From: Vibrio sp. 05-20-BW147
GTDB taxonomy: Bacteria > Pseudomonadota > Gammaproteobacteria > Enterobacterales > Vibrionaceae
NCBI RefSeq assembly: GCF_013369385.1
Contig: NZ_SZTO01000009.1
Span: 62,001 to 126,000, forward strand
Reading direction: 5' to 3'
Length of the DNA stretch: 64,000 nucleotides
This document shows, piece after piece, positions 31,180 to 42,066 of the stretch (positions within the stretch are counted from its first letter, which is position 1; every line of letters starts with the position of its first letter). The translations under genes were made by a program, and so were the position numbers. The notes beneath the pieces were generated by a model. It did not search any database and was not told the origin of the DNA. It saw only the letters and a list, made by a program, of their open reading frames with translations.

Positions 31180-34100
31180 TACACTGCCTCCGCTTCACGT
31201 TGCTCTGCTTCTGCCTTGCGTTTTTGTAGTACCGCTTTGTAATCACGTGGCATGACTTTCACCAAGGATTTCAAGCTGGTTTCAAAATTAGCAAGGAAAG
31301 CTTGAGCTACTTCACTTCCTGTGAACTGAACATGTTTGTTCAACATATCCAGCAGTAGATCTTTGTCTTCTTGTTCGATTGGATCGAGGTCAACCAGTTC
31401 AGGGTTCAGTTTCGACTGGAAGTCACCTGATTTGTCCCAAACGTAGGCCACGCCGCCACTCATACCGGCGGCAAAGTTGCGACCTGTTGAACCGAGGATA
31501 ATTGCTACACCACCGGTCATGTATTCACAGCCGTGGTCACCCACGCCTTCAACGACTACTTTGGCTCCGGAGTTACGAACACAGAAGCGCTCGCCAGCTA
31601 GGCCACGAATGTAAGATTCACCGGATGTTGCACCGTAGAAACAAACGTTACCCACGACGATGTTGTCTTCTGGCACCAATGTTGAGTTGCTGTCTGGGTA
31701 GAGCACCAGCGTACCGCCAGAGAGACCTTTGCCCCAGTAGTCGTTCGCATCGCCTTCCACTTCAAACTTCACGCCTTTCGCGAGGAAAGCACCAAAGGAT
31801 TGGCCAGCAGAACCTTTGAACTTGACGTTCATTGGTTGTGGTAAACCTTGGTCTTTGTACACTTTCGAAATTTCGTTCGACAGCATGGTACCCACAGAGC
31901 GATCGGTGTTGATGATTGGGAATTCCGCGGTTACCGCCAAACCGTCTTCCAGTGCTGGTGTCGCCACTTGAATCAATTGACGATCAAGTACCGCTTCTAG
32001 CTGGTGGTTTTGTTTGGTTTGACAGTAAATACCATCTTGCTCGCGAGGCTGCTCTAGGAAGAGAACTGGAGAAAGATCCAAATTCTTGTATTTCCAATGA
32101 GAAACGTTGTCGCGTACTTTGAGTTTTTGCGCCTGACCCACCATCTCATCCACAGTACGGAAGCCAAGTTCCGCCATGATTTCACGCACGCCTTGTGCCA
32201 TGTAGAGGAAGAAGGTCACCACGTCTTCTACGCGGCCATCAAAGCGCTCACGTAGCGTTTTGTTCTGAGTTGCAATACCAACAGGGCAAGTGTTTTTATG
32301 ACACTTACGCATCATGATACAGCCTTCAACCACGAGGGCAGCGGTCGCGACACCCCATTCCTCAGCACCCAATAGCGTTGCGATTGCGATGTCTCGAGGG
32401 GTTTTCATCTGGCCATCGGCTTGAACTACGATACGGTTACGTAAGCCGTTCTTCAGCAGCGTTTGGTGTGTTTCTGCAAGACCGAGTTCCCAAGGTAGAC
32501 CGGTGTGACGAATCGACGAAATTGGTGAAGCACCAGTACCGCCATCGTGACCGGCAATCAGTACTACGTCCGCTTTCGCTTTCGCCACGCCAGAAGCAAT
32601 TGTCCCCACGCCAGCTTCCGAAACCAGCTTAACGTTGACACGGCCTTTACGGTTGGCGTTTTTCAAGTCGTAGATCAACTGAGCCAAATCTTCGATCGAG
32701 TAGATGTCATGGTGTGGCGGTGGCGAAATCAAACCAACCCCAGGAGTGGAGTGACGTGTTGCACCAATCCAATCGTCGACTTTGTCGCCCGGTAGCTGAC
32801 CACCTTCGCCCGGTTTTGCCCCTTGTGCCATCTTGATCTGAATTTCGTCAGAGTTGGTGAGGTAGTAAGAGGTCACACCAAAACGGCCTGAAGCAACCTG
32901 TTTGATCGCAGAGCGCTCTGAATCGCCATTCTCATTCGGAGAGAAGCGAATTGGATCTTCACCGCCTTCACCGGAGTTTGATTTCGCACCGAGACGGTTC
33001 ATCGCGACTGCTAGAGTCGAGTGTGCCTCGTAAGAGATAGAGCCAAATGACATTGCGCCAGTGGCGAAACGTTTGACGATGCTCTCTACGGGTTCCACTT
33101 CATCGATTGGGATTGAACCCGCTGGATTTTTCACGAAATCAAGTTGGCTACGTAGGGTAACGGCGTTGTCACCTTGGCGATCCACTTCCGCTGCGTACTT
33201 CTTGAACTCTGCGTAGTCTTTGTTACGAGTAGAGTGTTGCAGCAGGTGAATGGTTTCAGGGTTAAACAGGTGTTTTTCACCACGTTGTTTCCACTGATAA
33301 ACACCACCCACATCGAGCATTTGAATTGGGATTTCACGAGTTGGGTAGCCTACGCGATGACGCACTAAGACTTCTTTAGCGATGTCATCTAAGGTCAAAC
33401 CTTGAATACGTGTAACGGTACCGGTGAAGTATTTGTCGACCACCGCTTTGCTGATACCAAGGGCTTCAAAAATTTGCGCACCGTGGTAGGACTGCAGCGT
33501 CGAAATCCCCATTTTCGAGAAGATCTTTAATAGGCCGCCGTTGACCCCTTTACGGTAGTTGTTGAAGTACTCTTCAACCGACACGTTGGCATCCAGCTTT
33601 TTACGACGTTGTAGATCAACGATCGTTTCAATGACCAGATAAGGGTTCACTGCATTGGCGCCATAGCCTACGAGCGTGGCGAAATGGTGTGTTTCACGCG
33701 CATCACCCGTTTCCACTACGATGCCACATTTGGCGCGTAGCCCTTTACGAATCAGGTGATGGTGAACCGCACCCACTGCTAACATCGCTGGAATCGCTGC
33801 GTGGTTAGAGTTTACGGCACGGTCAGTCAATAGAATGATGGAGTAACCGTCGATCACGGCATCTTCCGCGTACTGACAAATACGTTTGAGTGCGCGTTCC
33901 AGTTTGCCAGCGTCTTCGTTGGCTTGGAATACGATATCTAACGTTTTTGCTTGCAAGTGTTCGTTGTCGATAGCACGCAGTTTTTCGAGCTCAGCGTTTG
34001 AGATCACTGGAGACTCAAGTTCTACTTTGCGGCAATGAACTGGCGATTCTGCCAGCAGGTTCTGATCTTTACCGATGTAGGTATTGAGTGACATCACCAT

Positions 34101-35717
34101 ACGTTCACGGATCGGGTCGATCGGCGGGTTAGTCACCTGAGCAAACAGCTGCTTGAAGTAGTTTGAAAGATGTTGCGATTGGTGTGACAAAATCGCGACT
34201 GGCCAGTCCGCACCCATCGAGCCAAGTGGTTCATAGCCGGTTTGTGCCAACGGCAGAATGATCTCATTCACTTCTTCTGCGCTGATGCCAAACGCTTGCT
34301 GGCGATGCAGTAGACGCTCTGGAGAAGGTTGGCTGTGTACGTTATCGGCATCTGGCAGCGATTTTAGGCTGAGCAGATTGTCCGTTACCCACTGCTCATA
34401 CGGCTGAGCGTTGGCAATCGAATCTTTCACTTCTTCATCGGAAATGATGCGGCCTTGTTCGAGATCGGCGACGAAGATACGTCCTGGCTGCAAACGGCCA
34501 CGGTATTCAACGTTTTCTGGTGGGATTTCCACGACGCCAGATTCGGATGCCATGATTAGCATGTTGTCTTTTGTCACGGTATATCGTGACGGGCGCAGAC
34601 CGTTACGGTCTAGTGTTGCACCGACTTGTACACCATCGGTAAAGCAGACAGACGCAGGGCCATCCCACGGTTCCATGATGTTGGCATGGTATTGATAGAA
34701 GGCACGGCGTTTTGGATCCATGGTTTTGTTTTCTTGCCACGCTTCAGGAATCATCATCATCAGCGCGTGCGGCAGACTGCGGCCTGAAAGCACCAGCAGT
34801 TCCAACACCATGTCAAAGTTGGCAGAGTCAGAAGCACCTTCCTGACAGATCGGCAATAGCATGTCGATCTCTGCTTGTGTGAAGAGCTTAGATTCTAAGA
34901 TCGCTTCGCGTGCTTTCATCCAGTTAAGGTTGCCGCGAACCGTGTTGATTTCACCGTTGTGCGCAATGTAACGGAAAGGCTGAGCCAAGCGCCATTTCGG
35001 GAAAGTATTGGTAGAGAAACGAGAGTGCACAAGAGCCAGTGCGGTGACCATGGTCGGGTTTTGTAGGTCTTGGAAATACTGAGGCACTTGCTCAGTGGTT
35101 AGCTGACCTTTATAGACCAAGGTTTTGTAAGACATCGAGTTGATGTAGAAGTCATCCCCGATATTCGAAACGCTCTCAAGGCAAACGCGTACGGTGTAGT
35201 TACGCAGCACATACAGCTTGCGCTCAAGTTCTTCCGGTGAGGTACCTGGGCCGCCAGAAATAAACACATGCTCAAATTGAGGCTCTGTGCTTAGCGGATC
35301 GGCGCCAATCATCGAATTGTCGGTTGGCAGAACACGATAGCCAATGATATCCAAATCAAGGCGTTTCGCATTGCGTTCTAGGATGTCACGGCATTGTTCG
35401 CGTTTGTATTCATCTTTCGGGAACAAAACGACACCGACACCGTATTTCTCAAAAGAAGGTAGCTTGATACCAAGCTTGACCGCTTCTTCTAACAAAAATT
35501 CGTGAGGCTTTTGCAGCAAAATACCCGCACCGTCGCCACTGCAGGGATCGCAGCCTTGACCACCACGGTGTTCCATGCGAGCTAGCATATCTAGAGCTTG
35601 GGTCACAACCTGATGGGATTTGCGGTTTTTGAGATGAGCGACAAAACCGATACCACAGGCATCATGCTCTAGCTCAGGAGTATAAAGCCCTTGCGAACTT
35701 TGCTCTCTATCTACCAT
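31179..35717 (-). CDS. gltB: Glutamate synthase large subunit GltB, second (non-enteric) type
   Basis: A 1512-residue glutamate synthase large subunit. The N-terminus [24 protein letters not shown] places the catalytic cysteine at residue 21 after a longer propeptide. Conserved regions include [40 protein letters not shown] and the Fe-S cysteines in [15 protein letters not shown]. The last of these resembles cyanobacterial, plant and Bacillus enzymes rather than the enteric enzyme encoded next door. It is followed by its own gltD. Together with 24818-29281 it gives two complete GOGATs in tandem on one strand. Confidence 0.94.
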   Translation of the reverse strand: MVDREQSSQGLYTPELEHDACGIGFVAHLKNRKSHQVVTQALDMLARMEHRGGQGCDPCSGDGAGILLQKPHEFLLEEAVKLGIKLPSFEKYGVGVVLFPKDEYKREQCRDILERNAKRLDLDIIGYRVLPTDNSMIGADPLSTEPQFEHVFISGGPGTSPEELERKLYVLRNYTVRVCLESVSNIGDDFYINSMSYKTLVYKGQLTTEQVPQYFQDLQNPTMVTALALVHSRFSTNTFPKWRLAQPFRYIAHNGEINTVRGNLNWMKAREAILESKLFTQAEIDMLLPICQEGASDSANFDMVLELLVLSGRSLPHALMMMIPEAWQENKTMDPKRRAFYQYHANIMEPWDGPASVCFTDGVQVGATLDRNGLRPSRYTVTKDNMLIMASESGVVEIPPENVEYRGRLQPGRIFVADLEQGRIISDEEVKDSIANAQPYEQWVTDNLLSLKSLPDADNVHSQPSPERLLHRQQAFGISAEEVNEIILPLAQTGYEPLGSMGADWPVAILSHQSQHLSNYFKQLFAQVTNPPIDPIRERMVMSLNTYIGKDQNLLAESPVHCRKVELESPVISNAELEKLRAIDNEHLQAKTLDIVFQANEDAGKLERALKRICQYAEDAVIDGYSIILLTDRAVNSNHAAIPAMLAVGAVHHHLIRKGLRAKCGIVVETGDARETHHFATLVGYGANAVNPYLVIETIVDLQRRKKLDANVSVEEYFNNYRKGVNGGLLKIFSKMGISTLQSYHGAQIFEALGISKAVVDKYFTGTVTRIQGLTLDDIAKEVLVRHRVGYPTREIPIQMLDVGGVYQWKQRGEKHLFNPETIHLLQHSTRNKDYAEFKKYAAEVDRQGDNAVTLRSQLDFVKNPAGSIPIDEVEPVESIVKRFATGAMSFGSISYEAHSTLAVAMNRLGAKSNSGEGGEDPIRFSPNENGDSERSAIKQVASGRFGVTSYYLTNSDEIQIKMAQGAKPGEGGQLPGDKVDDWIGATRHSTPGVGLISPPPHHDIYSIEDLAQLIYDLKNANRKGRVNVKLVSEAGVGTIASGVAKAKADVVLIAGHDGGTGASPISSIRHTGLPWELGLAETHQTLLKNGLRNRIVVQADGQMKTPRDIAIATLLGAEEWGVATAALVVEGCIMMRKCHKNTCPVGIATQNKTLRERFDGRVEDVVTFFLYMAQGVREIMAELGFRTVDEMVGQAQKLKVRDNVSHWKYKNLDLSPVLFLEQPREQDGIYCQTKQNHQLEAVLDRQLIQVATPALEDGLAVTAEFPIINTDRSVGTMLSNEISKVYKDQGLPQPMNVKFKGSAGQSFGAFLAKGVKFEVEGDANDYWGKGLSGGTLVLYPDSNSTLVPEDNIVVGNVCFYGATSGESYIRGLAGERFCVRNSGAKVVVEGVGDHGCEYMTGGVAIILGSTGRNFAAGMSGGVAYVWDKSGDFQSKLNPELVDLDPIEQEDKDLLLDMLNKHVQFTGSEVAQAFLANFETSLKSLVKVMPRDYKAVLQKRKAEAEQREAEAV

Positions 35718-36266
35718 AGATACTTCCTTCCAGTTCTAGAAGGCGCAGCAACACCAATACGATGAGATCGCATTCTCGGGTTGAGCACCTTGTCCTTTAT
35801 AGTTTTGAATCGCAATCAACCAGAGGGGGTTGATTTTGAGTCCTTTCCGTATCCCACAGGAAAAATTTTGTGGGAAAAACAATCCTTGGTGATAAGCCTG
35901 TTTTATTGATCACTTTTTAGTGATTTATATAGGTTGGAGTGGCTTATCGCAGACATATTCCGCATTTGATTTTGTAATAAAGCTCACAAAAATGACGGTT
36001 ATGTGTAAGTATCCTACAATTTTGTGACTAAGGAATGCAACGAAAAGTAACCATGGTTAGGCAAAATTCTTGTTTAAAAATGCACCTTTTGTTTAACAAG
36101 TATGCAACATTGGCTTGTTTTACTTTGATTTGTGCATGTTTATTGATTTTTGCCATGAAAAGCTTCGTTTGAATTCACTAAAATTTTGTGTTTTTTCTTG
36201 CAGGTATGTAATTAATTTACATAAACCGTAGTGAGATTGATTGCGGTTTACAATTGGTGGTTTTCA
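35718..36266. other. Divergent gltB-yhcC regulatory region (549 bp) with several hairpins
   Basis: No ORF is credible here. The gltB side contains three inverted repeats: AATCAACC/GGTTGATT (35814-35821 and 35828-35835), TCCCACA/TGTGGGA (35852-35858 and 35869-35875), and a nested pair at 35891-35948. The yhcC side (36000-36266) is AT-rich with no obvious structure. Such density of hairpins suggests a long, structured gltB leader. Confidence 0.65.
35891..35948 (-). repeat. Nested inverted repeat upstream of the second gltB
   Basis: The outer arms GATAAGCC (35891-35898) and GGCTTATC (35941-35948) are a perfect 8-bp match that extends outward by a G-T and a G-C pair. They enclose an inner hairpin ATCACT-TTTT-AGTGAT (35909-35924). 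The arrangement, a closing stem around a smaller stem, resembles a folded leader RNA or a looped operator. It is about 170 bases before the gltB start. Confidence 0.6.
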
Positions 36267-37223
36267 ATGCAATTACATGAGCTAGTGAATACGATTGGTC
36301 AGGATCTTCAGCGCCGATATGGAGAAAAAGTGCATAAATTGACGCTTCATGGAGGGTTTAGCTGTCCAAATCGTGATGGCACGATCGGCCGTGGTGGTTG
36401 TACTTTCTGTAATGTGGCATCGTTCGCTGATGAGCAAGCTCAAATCAAAAGTATTCGAGAGCAATTGACTGAGCGAGCGGGAGAAGTGCATCGCGCGAAG
36501 AAGTACTTAGCCTATTTTCAAGCTTACACCAGTACCTATGCGGAAGTGCAGGTGCTGAAAAACATGTATGAAGAGGCGTTGAAAGCCGCGGATATTGTCG
36601 GTCTTTGTGTCGGGACTCGCCCAGATTGTGTGCCAGATGCGGTGTTAGACTTGCTCTCGGATTACGTGCAGCAAGGTTATGAAATTTGGTTGGAGTTGGG
36701 GCTGCAAACGGCCAGCAATGACACCTTAAAGCGGATCAATCGTGGACACGATTTTGAGTGCTACGCAGAGATCACCCAGCGAGCCCGTGCGTTGGGTATC
36801 AAAGTATGTACGCATTTGATCGTTGGGTTACCCAAAGAGTCTCCAGACGATAACTTCGCCACCTTAGAAAAAGTGATTGAGGTCGGTACGGATGGCATCA
36901 AGTTACATGGTTTGCATATTGTCGAAGGCAGCACCATGGCCAAAGCTTGGCGTGCGGGTAAGTTGGATGCACCAGAGTTGGAGCAATATGTCGAGATTGC
37001 CTGTGAAATGATCCGCCGAACACCGCCAGAGGTGATTTTCCACCGAGTCTCTTCAGCCGCTCGTCGTCCGACATTGCTATCGCCTTTATGGTGTGAAAAT
37101 CGCTGGTTAGCCATGACTGAAATCGGTCAATACCTTGCTCAGCATGGCGGACAGGGCAGTGCGCTTGGCCATTCTTTTGTCTATACTAAACCGCAATTAA
37201 AAAGCGGAATTCGCCCTCAATAG
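36267..37223 (+). CDS. yhcC: YhcC-family radical SAM protein
   Basis: A 318-residue radical-SAM protein of the YhcC/TIGR01212 family. The Fe-S cysteines are in SCPNRDGTIGRGGCTFCNV: the first is separated from the second by eleven residues, the spacing of this Elp3-like group rather than the classic CX3CX2C. The HLIVGLPKES and WLELGLQTASNDTL motifs support the fold. The reaction is not established. Start set at ATG 36267 (MQLHELVNTIGQ). As in E. coli it is divergent from gltB and upstream of arcB, so the neighbourhood is conserved. Confidence 0.88.
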   Translation: MQLHELVNTIGQDLQRRYGEKVHKLTLHGGFSCPNRDGTIGRGGCTFCNVASFADEQAQIKSIREQLTERAGEVHRAKKYLAYFQAYTSTYAEVQVLKNMYEEALKAADIVGLCVGTRPDCVPDAVLDLLSDYVQQGYEIWLELGLQTASNDTLKRINRGHDFECYAEITQRARALGIKVCTHLIVGLPKESPDDNFATLEKVIEVGTDGIKLHGLHIVEGSTMAKAWRAGKLDAPELEQYVEIACEMIRRTPPEVIFHRVSSAARRPTLLSPLWCENRWLAMTEIGQYLAQHGGQGSALGHSFVYTKPQLKSGIRPQ

Positions 37224-37264
37224 TTGGTATAGTCGCCACACAAACAATTCATCTAAGAGTGAGA

Positions 37265-39061
37265 ATGGACAAGCAGTTTGCATGGATAGCACACCTCGCA
37301 GAGCATTACGGCGCGATTATTTTAATGGCGGTGTTCGGATATGTTGTGGTTCGGCTACTGCATCTTCGCTATCAACGAGAGCTTGATAGTTTGATTTTGG
37401 ATGTGATGTCCCCCGTAATAGTGGTAGACATTAATGGTCAAGATATTTTACTCGCAAACTCAGCTGCCATTCAGCAACTTGGCGTTCGCCGTCTTCATCG
37501 TACCTATCTCTTTCCTGCTGCATTTGCGGGCAGAAGTTTAGCGCATGCTTTGCAATCTCTATCGGGCAGGCAGTTTAGCCATGTCGCACTCCTTTGGCAG
37601 GCTTCGGAACACGACCATTTAGAATTGGAAGTGAGTGGCCGAAAAATCCGTTACCGTGGTCATCCTTCGTGGTTGCTTCAATTGCATTTGGCTCCCCATC
37701 GACCAAGAAATATGGTTGGCCTTGATGCTTACTCTGTCGCGAAAGCCGCTTTAGACTCACTCAGCGAGCTTATTTGTTTAAAAGACAGCGATGGTCGAAC
37801 GGTGGCAACCAATCGAGCGTTTGAGCAGTTTTGGCAAGGGCGCCGTGATGAAGCCATCGTACCAGAAAGCCACTTAATGAAAGGACGGCAAAGCGAACGA
37901 CGTTGGACAACGGATCCTCACGGACGCAGTTGTTTACTGGAAGTGAACCAAAGTTTACTGATGTCAAAGACGGGCCAAACCATCGGCACACTGAGTATCA
38001 GCCATGATGTGACTGATTGGCATGCTATGCAGCAAAAATTACGTGATGAAATGGAGCGGCGTAAAGACACTGAGGTGGCCTTGGCTCAGCGGGATACCAT
38101 TTTACAAAACATTCTAGAAGCCAGTCCTGATCCGATAGGTATTTTCAACGAAAACTTAGTGTATCAGGCATGCAATAAGCCTTTCGTTCGTTCTCTCGGT
38201 ATTGCAGAGGTCACCGATTTGATTGGTAAGAGATTGCAAGATGTTGTGCCTCAAGAGATGTATCAGCGTTTTTCCAACAGTGATAGTGAAGTCTTGCATG
38301 AGGGGAGGTCGTTGCGATATATCGATAAAGTGCTAGACAGCAATGGTGAGTACGCTTGGTATGATGTGGTGAAATCTCCATTTCGCGACCCAGTCTCAAA
38401 CACCAATGGTGTGTTGATCATGGCGCGTGATATTTCGGAGCGTTATCTTGCCGAGCAGAAATTGGAAGCCGCCAACCTAGAGCTGGAAAAACTGAGCTTT
38501 ATGGACAGTTTAACGCAGGTGTCTAACCGCCGTCGTTTTGACGAACAACTCAGCACTTTGTGGTATCACCACGCAAGAGAAAAGTTACCGTTAGCGATCA
38601 TGCTGTGCGATATCGACTTCTTCAAAGAGTTCAATGATAAATATGGTCATCAAGCGGGTGATGAAACCTTGCTCAAAGTGGCCCAAGTCTTCAGTAAAGT
38701 GGTCAGTCGCTCATCTGACTGTGTTGCTCGCTATGGTGGCGAAGAGTTCGCTTTTCTTCTTCCCAATACCACCTCGGAAGGCGCATTGAAAGTCGCTGAA
38801 AAGATTCATACTTTTATTGCAGAAATTGCGATTGCACATACTGGATCCAAAATTGCAGAATGTGTCACCATTAGCATTGGTCTTGTTTCTTACATTCCTT
38901 CTTCTGAAGATTTACCTGAAATGGGCGTTGCACTAGCGGACAGTGCGTTGTATCAAGCCAAATCGGACGGGCGAAATAGAACTTGCGTCCATCCGATATC
39001 TTTACGAGTGAGTGACTTGTCAAGCCGTTACGCTACTGAGATCACATCACAGCCCGATTGA
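37265..39061 (+). CDS. Membrane-anchored PAS-GGDEF diguanylate cyclase
   Basis: A 598-residue protein predicted to make cyclic di-GMP. An N-terminal hydrophobic helix (about residues 15-33) anchors it. Three PAS-like sensor segments follow (roughly 45-140, 155-255 and 275-385), the last ending in ARDISERYLAEQKL. The GGDEF domain covers the C-terminus with the active site RYGGEEF at residues 489-495 and an RxxD inhibitory site (RSSD) five residues upstream, so it is probably active and product-inhibited. ATG 37265 has an AAGAGTGAG site. It sits between yhcC and arcB, where E. coli has no such gene. Confidence 0.9.
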   Translation: MDKQFAWIAHLAEHYGAIILMAVFGYVVVRLLHLRYQRELDSLILDVMSPVIVVDINGQDILLANSAAIQQLGVRRLHRTYLFPAAFAGRSLAHALQSLSGRQFSHVALLWQASEHDHLELEVSGRKIRYRGHPSWLLQLHLAPHRPRNMVGLDAYSVAKAALDSLSELICLKDSDGRTVATNRAFEQFWQGRRDEAIVPESHLMKGRQSERRWTTDPHGRSCLLEVNQSLLMSKTGQTIGTLSISHDVTDWHAMQQKLRDEMERRKDTEVALAQRDTILQNILEASPDPIGIFNENLVYQACNKPFVRSLGIAEVTDLIGKRLQDVVPQEMYQRFSNSDSEVLHEGRSLRYIDKVLDSNGEYAWYDVVKSPFRDPVSNTNGVLIMARDISERYLAEQKLEAANLELEKLSFMDSLTQVSNRRRFDEQLSTLWYHHAREKLPLAIMLCDIDFFKEFNDKYGHQAGDETLLKVAQVFSKVVSRSSDCVARYGGEEFAFLLPNTTSEGALKVAEKIHTFIAEIAIAHTGSKIAECVTISIGLVSYIPSSEDLPEMGVALADSALYQAKSDGRNRTCVHPISLRVSDLSSRYATEITSQPD

Positions 39062-39195
39062 TCTCCTCACTATTGTGCTTGTTGTGATTTCAACGGGTTA
39101 CCCCTACCGCCTAAACAGGCTACACTAAGTCTATCGCCTGAACCTACCTCATTTCAGCTCATCTCAGGCCACCCAATCATCCTTTGGAGCATTAC

Positions 39196-41544
39196 ATGAA
39201 ACCGATGAAAAATCTTGCCCAGTACTATGTGGATTTGCTGGTTAAGCTGGGTATTGTTCGTTTTTCGATGTTACTCGCTTTAGCACTGGTCGCTTTGGCT
39301 GTTGTGGTTCAAGTTGGTATCACCCTTGTTCTGCAAGGCAATGTTGATGATATCGATATTGTCCGCTCGGTGTTTTTTGGCCTATTGATCACTCCTTGGG
39401 CAGTGTATTTCTTATCGGTGGTGGTGGATCAATTGGAAGAATCTCGCCAGCGACTTTCGAAGTTAGTATCCAAACTCAAAGATATGAGATCTCGAGACCA
39501 AGAGTTACATTTTCAGCTCCAGCAGAACATCGAACAGTTAAATCAAGAAATTGAAGAGCGTATTCGTGCGGAAGAAGCCCGCGAAGAAGCGATGAAGGAT
39601 TTGGAAAATGAGGTGTTTCAACGGGAAAGGACCCAAGTGGAACTTGCGGAGCGTACAGCGTTATTGCGCTCGTTTATTGATGCCTCTCCGGATTTGATTT
39701 ACTACCGTAACGCCGAGGGGGTGTTTTCTGGTTGTAACCGAGCAATGGAAGAGTTGACCGGCAAGAAAGAGCATCAATTGGTCGGCTTAAGCCCTTGGGA
39801 TGTTTACAGTAAAGAAGTTGCTCAGCAAATAGTCGATACCGATCAGCAGGTGTTTGTTAATAATCGAGCGTTAACTTATGAGCAGTGGCTGGAATATCCA
39901 GATGGAAGAAAACACTACTTTGAGCTGCGAAAAGTGCCATTTTATAGCAAAGATGGTCGTCATCTAGGGTTGGTGGGTTTCGGTCGTGATATTACGGAGC
40001 GTAAACGCCATGAAGAGTCGCTCGAAAAAGCTAGCCGAGATAAAACCACGTTCATTTCAACCATCAGTCACGAGCTGAGAACACCACTTAACGGCATTGT
40101 TGGTTTAAGCCGTATGTTGCTTGATACGCGTTTGACCGATGAGCAGCGCAAGTACATGCAAACCATCAATGTCAGCGCGATCACCTTAGGTAACATTTTC
40201 AATGACATCATAGATATGGACAAGTTTGATCGTCGCAAACTCGAGCTATTGCCCGCGCCGCTTAACTTCGAAGATTTTGTCGCAGAAATTGAAAGTATTT
40301 CAGCGTTGATGGCGGAGCAGAAAGGATTGCGATTTGACTTGGAGCGTCTGAGTGAACTGCCAAAAGCAATTGAAGTCGACGGTACGCGTTTACGCCAAGT
40401 GATTTGGAACTTAATCAGCAATGCGATGAAGTTTACCAAAGAAGGTGGCGTAGTGATGACGGTCAGTGCAGAAGTTGAAGACGATTTTGCCACCATCATT
40501 ATTGAAGTGGAGGACACCGGAATCGGGATTCCGGAAGCAGAACTGGATAAGATTTTTGCCATGTATTACCAAGTCAAATCCGGTAAAGACAACCTTCATG
40601 CCGTTGGAACCGGGATTGGTTTGGCGGTTTCAAGGCAGTTGATCAACATGATGGATGGTGACATTACCGTAAGTAGTGAAGAAGGTTTTGGTAGCACTTT
40701 CACGATCTCCATTCACGTTCCTGTGATAGAGTCTGCGCCTTCGCAAAACGACACGCCAAAAGCGCAAGTAAATTTGAGCATTTTCATGGTGGAAGATATT
40801 GCACTGAATGTCACTGTTGCCCGTTCTTTGCTCGAAAGCCTTGGCCACAAAGTGACGGTTGCCATGACGGGAGACGAAGCAATTCGCTCTTTTGACCCTA
40901 GTCGTTACGATTTAGTACTACTGGACATTCAACTTCCCGATATGACGGGTTTTGATGTCGCAGCTTACTACCGTAAGCACTACAAAAAGTTGCCCCCTTT
41001 AGTCGCACTAACCGCTAACGTATTGAAAGACAAGCGTGAATACTTTGATAATGGTATGGACGAGGCGATTAGCAAACCACTTTCGGTGCACGCCATTCAA
41101 GATGTCATTGAAAAATTGATACTTGTGGGCGAAAAAACGATGTCAGAGTCAGAAACACAGGTAACTGTGGAGAGTTTATCCGCCGCAGGTGTGTTGGAAA
41201 ATCAAATCTTAGACCTGGTGATGTTGGAGTCGTATGTTGATATTGTCGGCGCGAAACCTGTGTTGGACAGCATCCGCATGTTTGAAGAGATGATGCCTGC
41301 ATACATAGAAATTCTTGACTCTAATATGATGGCAAAAGATCAACCAAGCATTGTTTCTGAGGCCCATAAAATAAAAGGGGCTGCAGGTTCGATAGGATTG
41401 AAGCGAATTCAAAGTGTTGCACAAAAAGCTCAGTCGCCAGATCTGCCTGCTTGGTGGGAAAACATTGCTGATTGGGTAGAGGAAATCAAGAATGAGTATC
41501 ACAATGATATTCAAGTACTGAAGAGTTGGTTAGAGCAGAGGTGA
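39196..41544 (+). CDS. arcB: Aerobic respiration control hybrid sensor kinase ArcB
   Basis: ArcB senses the quinone pool redox state and phosphorylates ArcA under low oxygen. The 782-residue hybrid kinase has two transmembrane helices (about residues 22-75), a coiled coil, a PAS domain (about 160-270), HisKA with His292 in ISHELRTPLNG (the same number as in E. coli), an HATPase domain with GIGIPEAE, a receiver with Asp577 in LLDIQLPD, and an HPt domain with His724 in EAHKIKGAAGS. I see no counterpart of the two redox-active PAS cysteines of E. coli ArcB: the PAS segment has a single Cys (GVFSGCNRA). Start ATG 39196 has a GGAG site. Confidence 0.96.
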   Translation: MKPMKNLAQYYVDLLVKLGIVRFSMLLALALVALAVVVQVGITLVLQGNVDDIDIVRSVFFGLLITPWAVYFLSVVVDQLEESRQRLSKLVSKLKDMRSRDQELHFQLQQNIEQLNQEIEERIRAEEAREEAMKDLENEVFQRERTQVELAERTALLRSFIDASPDLIYYRNAEGVFSGCNRAMEELTGKKEHQLVGLSPWDVYSKEVAQQIVDTDQQVFVNNRALTYEQWLEYPDGRKHYFELRKVPFYSKDGRHLGLVGFGRDITERKRHEESLEKASRDKTTFISTISHELRTPLNGIVGLSRMLLDTRLTDEQRKYMQTINVSAITLGNIFNDIIDMDKFDRRKLELLPAPLNFEDFVAEIESISALMAEQKGLRFDLERLSELPKAIEVDGTRLRQVIWNLISNAMKFTKEGGVVMTVSAEVEDDFATIIIEVEDTGIGIPEAELDKIFAMYYQVKSGKDNLHAVGTGIGLAVSRQLINMMDGDITVSSEEGFGSTFTISIHVPVIESAPSQNDTPKAQVNLSIFMVEDIALNVTVARSLLESLGHKVTVAMTGDEAIRSFDPSRYDLVLLDIQLPDMTGFDVAAYYRKHYKKLPPLVALTANVLKDKREYFDNGMDEAISKPLSVHAIQDVIEKLILVGEKTMSESETQVTVESLSAAGVLENQILDLVMLESYVDIVGAKPVLDSIRMFEEMMPAYIEILDSNMMAKDQPSIVSEAHKIKGAAGSIGLKRIQSVAQKAQSPDLPAWWENIADWVEEIKNEYHNDIQVLKSWLEQR

Positions 41545-41548
41545 GGAC

Positions 41549-41998
41549 ATGAAAAAACGATTAATCGCACTACTACCGTTAATCTTGTTAGCTGGATGTG
41601 CTACTGAGCCGCCTGCTAATTGGCAGCAGGATAATCAAATCACCATTGCAGACACGCGTATACAACTGGCAAGCAACCTGTGGATCAATCAAATGCCAAC
41701 CTTGGGTGAGTCACAGCAAGATAACTTGCATGGAGCACTTTACCTCTCGTCTGAAAATGATCTGCCAGCCAGTTTGATCGTGACTGAGTTGACGATTAAG
41801 CAGGGCGATCGGGAGTGGAAAATTGATGGTGAGGTGTTGGAGCTAAGAACACACAGTGAAAATAAGTGGGAAATTGCTTTTGTGTGGCAGGTAAATTTTG
41901 ATACGGATAAACACGTCGATCTATTGGTCGAGTTTGAATATGCAGGAAAGCGACAATGGTTGGTAGAGAGAGATGTTGCCATTGACAAGATTTATTAA
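41549..41998 (+). CDS. Predicted lipoprotein of unknown function
   Basis: A 149-residue protein with a lipoprotein signal ending in the lipobox LLAGC (Cys17). The mature part is hydrophilic and beta-rich, with no motif I recognise. It starts four bases after arcB behind a GAGGTGAGG site, so it is very likely co-transcribed and perhaps coupled to arcB. A functional link to ArcB is possible but only inferred from position. A bidirectional terminator separates it from convergent arcA. Confidence 0.8.
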   Translation: MKKRLIALLPLILLAGCATEPPANWQQDNQITIADTRIQLASNLWINQMPTLGESQQDNLHGALYLSSENDLPASLIVTELTIKQGDREWKIDGEVLELRTHSENKWEIAFVWQVNFDTDKHVDLLVEFEYAGKRQWLVERDVAIDKIY

Positions 41999-42025
41999 TC
42001 TTTACAAACGAACACCTAACAGCGG

Positions 42026-42055
42026 AAAAAAGGTTGGCTAATTGCCAACCTTTTC
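42026..42055. terminator. Bidirectional terminator between the arcB operon and arcA
   Basis: AGGTTGGC (42031-42038) pairs with GCCAACCT (42044-42051), flanked by an A-run on the left and a T-run on the right, so it can serve both converging transcripts. Confidence 0.88.
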
Positions 42056-42066
42056 TTTTAGATGAC

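Noticed and set aside
36231..36266. Upstream extension of yhcC
   Set aside because: The extra 12 residues are not family-like, and ATG 36267 gives the normal N-terminus.
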